Both the position numbers and the translations under genes were made by a program. The notes below the pieces were generated by a model that saw nothing but the letters and a program-made list of their open reading frames with translations, was not told where the DNA came from and searched no databases. Positions 1 to 7,728 of a DNA stretch of 64,000 nt are shown here, piece after piece. Position 1 is the first letter of the stretch. The number at the start of each line of letters is the position of its first letter. The stretch is from JALYLC01 sp963743275 (GTDB taxonomy: Bacteria; Actinomycetota; Thermoleophilia; Gaiellales; JALYLC01), in assembly GCA_963743275.1 (NCBI GenBank), contig CAVUPB010000001.1, forward strand, positions 1-64,000, written 5' to 3'.

Positions 1-49
1 AGGGCGGCGTAGCCCGTCGCTTGGTAGGTTCGATTCCTGCGCCGCCTCG
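1..49 (+). tRNA. 3' end of a tRNA gene (5' part lies outside the window; possibly tRNA-Sec)
   Basis: Bases 24-40 form a T arm: stem gtagg/cctgc (one G-U pair) around the canonical loop ttcgatt. The next eight bases, gccgcctc (41-48), followed by g49, look like the 3' acceptor strand and discriminator. Bases 2-5 (gggc) pair with 12-15 (gccc), as in the long variable arm of class II tRNAs. With eight acceptor bases the discriminator is G, as in bacterial tRNA-Sec and tRNA-Ser. No CCA is encoded. The Sec assignment is inference, made attractive by the selenoprotein at 32.9 kb. The anticodon is not in the window. Confidence 0.45.
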
Positions 50-86
50 CTCCCGCGTGCCGGTTGCGCGAGGCACCGGCAGCTCA

Positions 87-1697
87 TCACTGCACGACGG
101 CATGCTGCATGGCCCACAGAGCCGCGGCAGCTCGGGTCGACGCGCCGATCTTGCCGTAGATGTGCTGGATGTGGTGATCGGCGGTCTTGGGAGAGATGAA
201 GAGCCGATCGGCGATCTGGCGCGTCGTGAGTCCCCTGGCCGCGAGTCGCAGCACGTCGACTTCGCGCCGGGTGAGCCCGCCCGGATGCTGCTGCCGTTTG
301 CCCGAGGGCGCCGGCGGCTCGCCGTGCCCCGCGGCCACGAGCACCGCACGGCTTGCGCGCGGCTCGAGCACGCCCTGTGATTCGAGCTGGCGAAGCTCGG
401 CGGCCGCGTCCGCGGGCGAGAACGGCAGGCGGTCTGCTCGCTCGGTGGTCAGCCCCACGTAGATCTCCGTCGCAGCGAGGACGCACGCTCCGAGATCGTC
501 GGCGTCGGCCTGCACGCGCTTGTGGTACCCGGATCCGTCGCCCTTCTCGTGGTGTGCGGACGCGACGGGGTTCAGGACGGCCAGAGCCGGCGAGCGGCGC
601 AGCATCTGCTCGGTCAGCATCGGGTGAAGCTCGATGCGATCGAACTCCGTCCGCGTCAGCGGCCCGGGCTTGTCCAGGATCGAGTTCGACACGACGGTGG
701 TTCCGAAGTCGTGCACGAGCGCCGCGCGGCGGACCGTGGTGACGGCGTCGTCGGCGAGCCCGAGCACCCGGGCGGCGTCGGCTGCGAGCTCGGCGCAGCG
801 ACGGCTGTGCCCGCCCATGTACGGCGACTTGAGGTCGATGAAGTCGGCGGCGACGGTCAGGGCGTCGTCGAGCTGCGCGCCGGACAGCATGCGGTGCGGT
901 TCGGGCTCGAGGGCGAGCACGGCGTCCCACGGCTCGGTCTCGCTGAGCTGATCGAGCCAGCCGCGCCCGTGGGCGACGAACAGGTCGGCGAGAGCCGGGT
1001 CGTACGTGCGGTCGCGGCGATCGCGGGCGGCATCGACGGCGTGGTCCGGCGAGAACAGGCGGCCGATCGCCTCCATGTCGTGGCTGAGGTGCACCACGCG
1101 CATCGCGAGCGGGATCTCCTCTCCCTGCGCATGGTTGGGATAGCCGTTTCCGTTCCAGCGCTCGAACGTGAAGCGCAGCGCCTCGCGAACGTCGGGGCCG
1201 AAGTCGAGCCGCTGCACGAGCATGTCGGCGACCTCGCACCCGGACGTGAAGTTGTAGACCGCCCACTCGCGCGCCGTCTCCTGGATCATCTTGACGATCT
1301 CGTCTCGCTCCTCCGGGCTGCGGCCGGCCGTCGCGAAGGCCATGACGTCCCGCATCACCTCCTGAGGATTCGCGGAATCGTGCACCAGCGTCTGGGCGCG
1401 AATCGCGATCTCGTCGCCGAAGACGGTGGCGACCTCATGGGCGTGGCCGGTGCAGCCGACGTAGCGAAGCAGCGCCACCCAGTACGCGGTCGCGCGCAGG
1501 TCTTCGTCGAACCCCGCGGCGTCGCAGATCGACGTCGCGAGCAGGCACGACCGCAGTTGCGACTCGAGCGGCTGCCCGAACGCGTTGTCCTGCGCAAGCG
1601 CCAGCGTGGCGACGAACTCGCTGAGGCGGAGCGGCGTGTCGAAGATGGGGAGTCCTCCCGATGTGTCGGCGCGGACGGGCGCGCAGGATTCTCTCAC
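87..1697 (-). CDS. HD-GYP-like phosphohydrolase domain protein with C-terminal LuxR-type HTH
   Basis: A 536-residue one-component-style regulator. An N-terminal part (about residues 20-240) carries a degenerate HD-GYP-like segment with GNGYP and LSHDM. A second HD domain (about 275-440) has GGHSRRC, VHDFG and HHEKGDGSGYH, where the GYP signature reads GYH. The C-terminus (about 475-536) is a clear LuxR/FixJ HTH with LTRREVDVLRLAARG and SPKTADHHI. By family, the HD part would bind or cleave a phosphorylated ligand, possibly a cyclic dinucleotide, and the HTH would bind DNA. The substrate is unknown. The GTG start at 1697 has no good ribosome site. A GGGAGGA lies about 15 codons inside, so the true start may be internal. 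The gene is divergent from the binding-protein gene at 1760 and may control it. Confidence 0.85.
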   Translation of the reverse strand: MRESCAPVRADTSGGLPIFDTPLRLSEFVATLALAQDNAFGQPLESQLRSCLLATSICDAAGFDEDLRATAYWVALLRYVGCTGHAHEVATVFGDEIAIRAQTLVHDSANPQEVMRDVMAFATAGRSPEERDEIVKMIQETAREWAVYNFTSGCEVADMLVQRLDFGPDVREALRFTFERWNGNGYPNHAQGEEIPLAMRVVHLSHDMEAIGRLFSPDHAVDAARDRRDRTYDPALADLFVAHGRGWLDQLSETEPWDAVLALEPEPHRMLSGAQLDDALTVAADFIDLKSPYMGGHSRRCAELAADAARVLGLADDAVTTVRRAALVHDFGTTVVSNSILDKPGPLTRTEFDRIELHPMLTEQMLRRSPALAVLNPVASAHHEKGDGSGYHKRVQADADDLGACVLAATEIYVGLTTERADRLPFSPADAAAELRQLESQGVLEPRASRAVLVAAGHGEPPAPSGKRQQHPGGLTRREVDVLRLAARGLTTRQIADRLFISPKTADHHIQHIYGKIGASTRAAAALWAMQHAVVQ

Positions 1698-1699
1698 GA

Positions 1700-1728
1700 C
1701 GCGGGGCCTGCAGTGCAGTGGCCCCGCG
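1700..1728. promoter_or_regulatory. Inverted repeat between divergent regulator and binding-protein genes
   Basis: A perfect 9-bp inverted repeat (cgcggggcc at 1700-1708, ggccccgcg at 1720-1728) with an 11-base spacer sits in the 62-bp gap between the divergent genes. It could be an operator for the HD-LuxR protein or a leader hairpin of the downstream gene. Sequence alone does not separate these. Confidence 0.4.
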
Positions 1729-1759
1729 CGACCGACACGCTCGTCACGAGGAGGACGTC

Positions 1760-2902
1760 ATGGCACCATCGCCAACCCCCGGCGCCGATCCCATCAAGGT
1801 GGGAGTCATCGCCGACCAGTCGGGCCCGCTCTCGTTCGTCGGGCTCGCCAACGCCAACGTCGCCCGGATGGTCATCGGCGACATCAACGCCAAGGGCGGG
1901 CTGCTCGGGCGGCACCTGGAGCTGTATCTCGAGGACGGCGCGACGGACGACGCCGTCGCGAGTGCGGTGGCGACGAAGCTGGTCGAGCAGGACAACGTCG
2001 ACGTCGTCTTCGGTGGCATCTACAGCTCCACGCGGCAGGCCATCAAGGGTCCGGCCGTGGTGCAGGGCAAGACGCTCTACATCTACCCCGAGCAGTACGA
2101 GGGCGGCGAGTCCGATCCGCTCATCTTCTGCACCGGCCCGGGGCCGGCGCAGCAGATCGACCTGTTCATCCCGTGGCTGATGCGCGAGACCGGCGCGAAG
2201 ACGTTCTACTTCCCGTCCTCCGACTACATCTGGCCGCACGTGCTGAACAGGCGCGTTCGCGAGGTCGTGACGGCCAACGGCGGGTCGATCGTCGGCGAGG
2301 AGTACTTCCCGCTCGACCACATGGACTACGCGGCGACGGTCGAGCGGATCACCGCGAGTGGCGCCGACGTGGTGTTCAACACGATCGTGCCGCCCGGCGT
2401 CTCGCCGTTCTTCGAGGAGCTGTACAACGCGGGCTTCGTGAGCCGCGGCGGGCACCTCGTCTGCACGTACTTCGACGAGAACTTCCTGAACATGGTGCCG
2501 GCCACGCACGTCGAGGGCCTCTACGGCTGCCTCGACTACTACCAGGCCGTCGGCGACCCGTTCAGCCAGAAGCTGCTCGCGCAGTACGACGCGCTCTATC
2601 CCGGTGACGCGAAGTTCACGGGTGGCAGTGGCTGCTCGGGCCTGTATCGCGGGTTCCGCCTCTGGGCGGCTGCCGTGACGGAGGCGGGCTCGCTCGTGCA
2701 GGAGGACGTCATCGCGGCTCTCGATCACGCCGCGATCAGCGAGGGGCCCGGCGGGCCCGCGACGGTCGTTCCCGGCCAGCACCACGTGCGCATGAACATG
2801 TACATCGCCCAGGCGCGAAACGGCCATTTCGAGGTCGTCAAGAGCCTCGGCGCCATCGATCCGCAGGAGCGCCAGGTCGGCACGCCGGTCCTCACCGCCT
2901 GA
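1760..2902 (+). CDS. Periplasmic-binding-protein-type amide/urea receptor (AmiC/UrtA-like), no signal peptide
   Basis: A 380-residue type I periplasmic-binding fold protein. The N-terminus has IKVGVIADQSGPLSFVG, typical of branched-chain amino acid, urea and amide receptors, and the spacing of the two lobes matches UrtA/AmiC relatives. The ATG at 1760 follows a strong aggagg. There is no hydrophobic signal sequence or lipobox, so the protein should be cytoplasmic. In this family that suggests an AmiC-like ligand sensor rather than a transporter subunit. No permease or ATPase gene is adjacent. It is followed after 56 bp by a small monooxygenase-like gene and a terminator, so these form a two-gene unit divergent from the HD-LuxR regulator. 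The ligand cannot be assigned. Confidence 0.82.
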   Translation: MAPSPTPGADPIKVGVIADQSGPLSFVGLANANVARMVIGDINAKGGLLGRHLELYLEDGATDDAVASAVATKLVEQDNVDVVFGGIYSSTRQAIKGPAVVQGKTLYIYPEQYEGGESDPLIFCTGPGPAQQIDLFIPWLMRETGAKTFYFPSSDYIWPHVLNRRVREVVTANGGSIVGEEYFPLDHMDYAATVERITASGADVVFNTIVPPGVSPFFEELYNAGFVSRGGHLVCTYFDENFLNMVPATHVEGLYGCLDYYQAVGDPFSQKLLAQYDALYPGDAKFTGGSGCSGLYRGFRLWAAAVTEAGSLVQEDVIAALDHAAISEGPGGPATVVPGQHHVRMNMYIAQARNGHFEVVKSLGAIDPQERQVGTPVLTA

Positions 2903-2958
2903 GGCGCACCACGGCACCCCAGTTCGGCGACAACACATCCACGAAAGAGGAGAGAGAA

Positions 2959-3231
2959 ATGCTGCTCGCAACGACGCAGGTGGAGGACTTCGACCAGTTC
3001 ATGGCGATCTTCTCGACGACGGGCGCGGAGAAGCGCAAGCAACACGGGTCCAAGGGCGCGACGGTCTTCCGCGACCCCGCCGAGGACGATCGCGTCTGGG
3101 TGATCTTCGACTGGGACGAGCAGGGCTGGCAGAGCTTCGTGGCCGACCCCGAGGTCCCGCCGATCATGAAGCAGGCCGGGCACAAGACGAGACCGCAGGC
3201 CGCGCAGTTCGCCGGTCAGTGCGGCGCCTGA
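2959..3231 (+). CDS. Small dimeric alpha/beta-barrel (ABM-like) protein
   Basis: A 90-residue protein with a strong ribosome site (agaggagagag) before ATG. The pattern FDQFMAIF, then KGATVFRDPAEDDRVWVIFDW and a terminal helix, matches small ferredoxin-fold proteins of the antibiotic-biosynthesis-monooxygenase/EthD type, which act as dimers in cofactor-free oxygenation or ligand binding. No catalytic residue can be identified. It lies directly before a terminator and probably shares the transcript of the upstream binding protein. Confidence 0.7.
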   Translation: MLLATTQVEDFDQFMAIFSTTGAEKRKQHGSKGATVFRDPAEDDRVWVIFDWDEQGWQSFVADPEVPPIMKQAGHKTRPQAAQFAGQCGA

Positions 3232-3266
3232 GACGCTACTCGCCCGGACGCTCGGACAGCACGGAA

Positions 3267-3292
3267 GGAAAGCCCGCTACGGCGGGCTTTCC
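3267..3292. terminator. Bidirectional intrinsic terminator
   Basis: A perfect 11-bp stem (ggaaagcccgc at 3267-3277, gcgggctttcc at 3282-3292) closes a tacg tetraloop of the stable UNCG class. It sits between the convergent ABM-like gene and the disrupted anti-sigma-like gene. The A/T-rich stem base supplies a short U run on either strand. Confidence 0.85.
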
Positions 3293-3329
3293 TCTGGTCC
3301 GGATCGCTCTCGCGCCGGACTGGGTCCTT

Positions 3330-4520
3330 CTACGGAGACGGCGTTTCGGTCTTCAGCCGTCCGCCGCCGACGGGAATGCCGAAGGCCTCGAGGAGCGTCG
3401 ATCGACCCACCTGGTCGAGGACCCGACCGTTCGCGTCGAGGATCGTGAACGACACGGGGCGCTGCCCTCGCTCGCGACGATTCGGCGTGACGCCGTAGAA
3501 GAAGTGCTGCCCGACGATGTCGGCGCTGTCCGTCGATCCGTCCTCGAACCCGATCACCGCGTGCGTGGCGGAGGGACGAGCGAACCCGTGGATGTAGGTC
3601 TCCCGGGGAGACGTCCAGTACTCGATCAGGCTGGCACCGCCTTCGCCGGTCGTCGCGGGCTCCGAGCGCAGCTCGCCGTCGAGCATCAGCCAGGCACCGT
3701 CCGTGTCGGCCTTCGTCCGCCCCACGGAGATGACGGCATTGCCGTGCCCGGGGAACGGGATCGTCATGAGCGTGTGCCGCGGGCCGGCCGGAGCCCCCGT
3801 GCGCGGGTCGAATCGGTCGTGGGTCAGATCGCCGAGCGGCTGCCGGTGACGACCTTGCCACCGGCATCGATCGCCTCGAACGCGATCAGCGCCCGGCCCG
3901 GCTCGGGTTCGGCGATGAACCAGCCTCGGTAGCTCTCGAGCGGCACGACCCCGCCGTCGGCGTACACGAAGCGGGCGCCGACCGCCGGCGGATTGAACCT
4001 TCCGGCTGCGAACGTGAACGAATGGCCTTCGCCGTCGGTGACGATCTGCGGGCCGCCGACGACCACGAGCTTGAACCAGTCCTCGGCGGGCCCACACGTC
4101 GAGCCTCCGCCGTACGGCACGTCTTCGTAGACACAGCCGGTAGCGGAGGTGTCGGCGTAGTAGAGCTTCATCAAGCCCTTGCTCGATTGGGCTTCGACGA
4201 TTCCCTTGGCGGGGATTGCCGCGAAGCCGGGGGTGTGGCCGAGGAACTCGCCGACCTTCTCGGGGGCGGGCGAGCCATAGAAGAGGTCGTGCAAGCGCTC
4301 CGGACTCCGAACGCGGGCACGGCGAACAGGGCGCCGAGGACGATCAACGCAACTGCCAGCACCGGAAGGCGGCGACGTGACCGGCGCCGGGACGCCGCGT
4401 CGGGCCGGGGAGCGAGCTCGGACGTTCGAAGAGCGCGCGCTCCGCCGCCGCGGTCAGCGCCGCGTCGGGGGCGAGGGTCGACGAGCCGAGCATGCGCAGG
4501 GCTTCGAGGTCGATGCTCAC
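3330..4520 (-). pseudogene. Membrane-anchored anti-sigma-like protein with large extracellular domain, frameshifted
   Basis: The GTG start at 4520 overlaps the stop of the ECF sigma gene (GTGA). Conceptual repair of three -1 shifts, near 4415, 4295 and 3830, gives about 397 residues. The parts are a short cytoplasmic segment (SIDLEALRMLGSS), a transmembrane helix (LPVLAVALIVLGALFAVPAF), then an extracellular beta-rich region containing LHDLFYGSPAPEKVGEFLG, WFKLVVVGGPQIVTDGEG and a C-terminal part ending at 3330. Coupling to a sigma gene and the topology suggest a sigma-linked membrane protein; no known anti-sigma motif is visible. Residue composition stays protein-like through all four pieces, so the indels may be recent or sequencing errors. 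Confidence 0.65.
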
Positions 4521-5089
4521 GAGCACGCTCCTTCTCTGGTGGCGACGCGACGTCCGTGCCCCCCGCGCTCCGGGTCGCAGTCGCGCGCACGGATGCGCGA
4601 GCGCACCGTTCCGATCGGGATGCCCAGCGCCTCGGCGATCTCGGCGTAGCCGAGGTCTGCCCACGCGTAGAGCATCAGGACGTCCCTGTCCGTTGCCGAC
4701 AGCGCGAGCGGCCATCGACGAGGCGGGCGATTTCGCTCTGCGCGTCGATCCTCGCGTCCGCGGCGATGCTCTCGTCCTCGCACCGAGCGATCGGGAGCCG
4801 GGCGTACGCGCGCAACTGCCGCTCTTCCGCGCGATGCGCCGCATGGGCGAGGTTGCTCGCGATGCCGAAGAGCCACGGTCGAGCCGTCGCCGGGCCCGGA
4901 GAGCGAGCGCGCTTGCGAACGCGAGCGCGAAGGTCTCGGCGGCGAGCCCTCGCCGACATTCGGGCCGACGCGGCGCGCGAGGAAGCGCGCGACGCTCGGA
5001 TAGTGCCGGCGGAAGACCAGGCGGAACTCGTCCGGATCTGCGACGGAGCGCGCGATCAGTACCGCATCGGGGGGCTCGAACTCGTCCAT
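4517..5089 (-). pseudogene. ECF (sigma-70 family) sigma factor, frameshifted
   Basis: Region 2 starts with DEFRLVFRRHYPSVARFLARRVG. It continues, after a -1 shift near 4957, with LAAETFALAFASALALRAR, then after another near 4885 with PWLFGIASNLAHAAHRAEER. A third shift near 4700 leads to region 4, LSATDRDVLMLYAWADLGYA and EIAEALGIPIGTVRSRIRAR. Both ends are in one frame because three single-base losses sum to a codon; the repaired length is about 191 residues, normal for an ECF factor. Its stop overlaps the start of the anti-sigma-like gene. As written the gene cannot make a full sigma factor. Confidence 0.75.
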
Positions 5090-5105
5090 CGCTACCTGAT
5101 GGTCG

Positions 5106-5318
5106 CTACACGCGATTCAGTTCGTGAATCGCAAGGTGCGGCGTGGCACACCAAGCCGACTCGCGCACCGGCCTGATCTCGATGAGTGCTCCGCGCGAGC
5201 CGGCCGCGGGCGAGACTTCCAGCCTCGCGCGCCCGTCCGCGGTGAGCGGGCCCGTGACGCTCTCGACCACCGCGAGCACGCGCTGTTCGTCAGCCGTGAG
5301 GCACGCCGTCACGAGCAC
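5106..5318 (-). CDS. Hypothetical 70-residue protein
   Basis: A small open frame with gene-like third-position G/C, located between glutamate decarboxylase (36 bp upstream) and the sigma factor (16 bp downstream), all on the minus strand. The protein begins MLVTACLTADEQRVLAVVES and shows no signal peptide, membrane helix or recognised motif. Its spacing suggests membership of the decarboxylase transcript or the sigma operon leader. I do not recognise it. A GTG two codons further in is an alternative start. Confidence 0.45.
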   Translation of the reverse strand: MLVTACLTADEQRVLAVVESVTGPLTADGRARLEVSPAAGSRGALIEIRPVRESAWCATPHLAIHELNRV

Positions 5319-5354
5319 AGGTACCGAGGTCGCCGATCGACCGTATTGCCCTCG

Positions 5355-6770
5355 TCAGCGCGCCGGCCGCGCGTCGTGCGTGAAGCCGCCCGCCTCGGAC
5401 TCGGTCATCGACGCCGACGGCGGGTGTCGTTCCAGCGTCTCGAGCGCGCGCTGGAAGTCCGCGATGAAGTGCGCGCCGAGGTCGCTGCTCAGGCCGTGGC
5501 GCACGAGCACCCGCTGCACGGCGGTGTCCTGGAGCTCTGCCGGGAGGGTGTAGGCGGGCGCGAGCCAGCCGTGCGTGCGGAGCCGGTCGGAGAGGTCGAA
5601 GAGGTTGAAGCCGAGGCCGGCGCCCTCGTCCATCCGCCACGTCACCGCCGGGATGCCGCGGTGCCGGTCGGCGCCGTGGACGACGGTGAAGCCGCGCACG
5701 CCGGCGATCGCCGTCGCGATCCGGCCCGCGGTGTCGTAACAGGCTCCGTGGACCTTGGCGTAGCCCTCACGGCCGAGCCGCAGGAACTCGTAGTACTGCG
5801 CGATCACGGGCCCGCCCGGGCGCGAGAAGTTGAGGTTGAACGTGGGGTAGTCGCCGCCCAGGTAGTTGACGTTGAAGACGAGCTCGGCCGGGAGGTCGGC
5901 GGCCTCGCGCCACAGCGCCCATCCGCAGCCGAGCGGGGCGAGTCCCGACTTGTGACCGGAGGCGTTGATCGAGCGGACGCGGGGAAGGCGGAAGTCCCAG
6001 ACGAGCTCCGGCGCCACGAAGGGCGCGAGGAACCCGCCGCTCGCCGCGTCGACGTGGATCGGCACCGAGAGGCCCGTGCGCGCCTCGAGGTCGTCGAGCG
6101 CCTGGCCGATCGCGACGACGTCCTCGTAGAGGCCGGTGAAGGTCTGGCCGAGCGTCACGACGACGGCGATCGTGTTCTCGTCGGTGCGCGCGAGCACCTG
6201 CTCGGGCGTGAGCACGTACGACTCCGGCGTCATCGGGGCCTCGCGCAGCTCGACGTCGAAGTAGCGCGCGAACTTCTCCCAGCACACCTGCACCGGGCCC
6301 GAGACGAGGTTGGGTTCGCCCACGCCCTTGCCGGCAGCGCGGCGCGTGGCGCGCCAGCGGTGCTTGGCGGCGAGCCCGGCCAGCATCGCCGCCTCGCTCG
6401 AGCCCGTCGTCGACGTCCCCATCGGGGTCGCGCCCGGCGGCGCGTTCCAGAGGTCGGCGAGCATGCGGACGCAGCGCGCCTCGATCTCGGCGGTCTGCGG
6501 GTACTCGTCCTTGTCGACGATGTTGCGCGTGATCGCGTCGTCCATCAGCGCACGCGCCTCCGGCTCGAGCCAGGTGGTGCAGAAGGTCGCGAGGTTGAGG
6601 CGCGGATTGCCCTCGAGCATGAGGTCGTCGCGCACCATCGCGTAGGCGTGCCGCGGGTCGACCTCGCCGTCCGGGAAGCGGTGGGTCGGCGCGCTCACGC
6701 ACAGGTCGCTCGATGCGTAGACGTCGTCGACGCTCGCGGCATCCGCGCTGCGGCGGTGGAGGGGGCTCAT
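5355..6770 (-). CDS. gadB: Glutamate decarboxylase (PLP-dependent)
   Basis: A 471-residue group II PLP decarboxylase converting L-glutamate to GABA and CO2, consuming a cytoplasmic proton. It shows FCTTWLEPEA, the substrate-pocket segment MGTSTTGSSEA, the PLP motif HVDAASGGF and the Schiff-base lysine K274 in SINASGHKSGLAPLG. All are hallmarks of the GadA/GadB family, and the length is as usual. The ATG at 6770 overlaps the stop of the upstream amidotransferase (ATGA), so translation is coupled. No glutamate/GABA antiporter gene is nearby, so a role in acid resistance is not established here. Confidence 0.94.
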   Translation of the reverse strand: MSPLHRRSADAASVDDVYASSDLCVSAPTHRFPDGEVDPRHAYAMVRDDLMLEGNPRLNLATFCTTWLEPEARALMDDAITRNIVDKDEYPQTAEIEARCVRMLADLWNAPPGATPMGTSTTGSSEAAMLAGLAAKHRWRATRRAAGKGVGEPNLVSGPVQVCWEKFARYFDVELREAPMTPESYVLTPEQVLARTDENTIAVVVTLGQTFTGLYEDVVAIGQALDDLEARTGLSVPIHVDAASGGFLAPFVAPELVWDFRLPRVRSINASGHKSGLAPLGCGWALWREAADLPAELVFNVNYLGGDYPTFNLNFSRPGGPVIAQYYEFLRLGREGYAKVHGACYDTAGRIATAIAGVRGFTVVHGADRHRGIPAVTWRMDEGAGLGFNLFDLSDRLRTHGWLAPAYTLPAELQDTAVQRVLVRHGLSSDLGAHFIADFQRALETLERHPPSASMTESEAGGFTHDARPAR

Positions 6771-7660
6771 CGGGACGACCTTTCCGGCGGGTTCGCGATC
6801 GGATGGTGCTGGGACGCCGCGGCGCGCGCGTCGAGGTCGGCCAGGGAAAGCGGGTGCAGCGGCGGATCCGGGAGCACGCGCTCGCGGCTCACGCGCAGCT
6901 TCGCATCGACGTGCAGGAGCTCGCCCGGCCCGAGTGCCTGCCAGCCCGGATCCTCGTCCATCCGCTCGCTCGCCACGACGACCACCGAGTGGTGGGCCGC
7001 ATCGGCCGAACGCACGCGCACCGTGCCTGCGGCGCTCGCATGGTCGAGATGCCGCCGCCGGTCGGCAACCCGCCGCTCGAGCACGAAGAGCTCGTGCGTG
7101 GCGGGATAGCGGAGCGCCCACAGATCCGTGGCGGTGATCAGCACGACGTTCAGGGCGTAGAGCGGGAGCTCGGCGGCGACGAACCGCGCAGCCGCCGTGA
7201 GCCCCGCCGTCACGTCCCCGCCGTGCTGCTCGGTGCGGCGCGTGACGAGCGCGAAGAAGCGCTCGGAGTCGGTGTCGCCGTGGACGAGCGCCCGGTGCTC
7301 GCCGAGCTCGCGCTCGAGCCGTGCGAGGTCGCCGATCACGCCGTTGTGGGCGAGCAGGCGCCCCTGCTGCTCGAACGGGTGCGTGTTGTCCCGCGCCACC
7401 GCCCCCGTCGAGGCGTAGCGGATGTGGGCGATGAACGTCGTCGAGACCAGCTCGCGCGCCTCGCGCGCGAACGCGCGATCCTCGTACGCCGCGATCGCCT
7501 GCTTGCTGACGAACGGAGCACCGCGGTGGTCGAAGGCCCCGAGCCCGGTGCCGTCGGGCTCACGGCGGCTCTGCACGGCGAGCCCGTCCTCGGCGTCGAG
7601 CAGCCAGAACGTCGCGTGCGCGCGGTGAGGTGCGGCCGTCATCCCGAAGAGCCGGCACAT
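6767..7660 (-). CDS. Class II glutamine amidotransferase (YafJ/EgtC-like)
   Basis: A 297-residue Ntn-type protein starting MCRLFGM, so that Cys2 becomes the N-terminal nucleophile after Met removal. Further family marks are FIAHIRYASTG, NTHPFEQQGRLLAHNG and the HGDTDSERFF segment. Such domains hydrolyse glutamine or gamma-glutamyl amides. EgtC does this in ergothioneine synthesis, but no egt gene is present. The stop overlaps the gadB start, which ties a glutamyl-amide hydrolase to glutamate decarboxylation: glutamate released here could feed GadB. That link is inference from the overlap. Confidence 0.88.
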   Translation of the reverse strand: MCRLFGMTAAPHRAHATFWLLDAEDGLAVQSRREPDGTGLGAFDHRGAPFVSKQAIAAYEDRAFAREARELVSTTFIAHIRYASTGAVARDNTHPFEQQGRLLAHNGVIGDLARLERELGEHRALVHGDTDSERFFALVTRRTEQHGGDVTAGLTAAARFVAAELPLYALNVVLITATDLWALRYPATHELFVLERRVADRRRHLDHASAAGTVRVRSADAAHHSVVVVASERMDEDPGWQALGPGELLHVDAKLRVSRERVLPDPPLHPLSLADLDARAAASQHHPIANPPERSSR

Positions 7661-7728
7661 GCCTGCACCGTAGCCCGCGCCGCGGCGCCGCAGCGGGCTC
7701 CTCGCCGCTGGATCGGGCCAGCGCGGCG

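Noticed and set aside
1..49. 3' end of tmRNA (ssrA)
   Set aside because: The acceptor strand lacks the alanine-type ending with the GU pair (CUCC-type) expected for tmRNA; a tRNA fits better.
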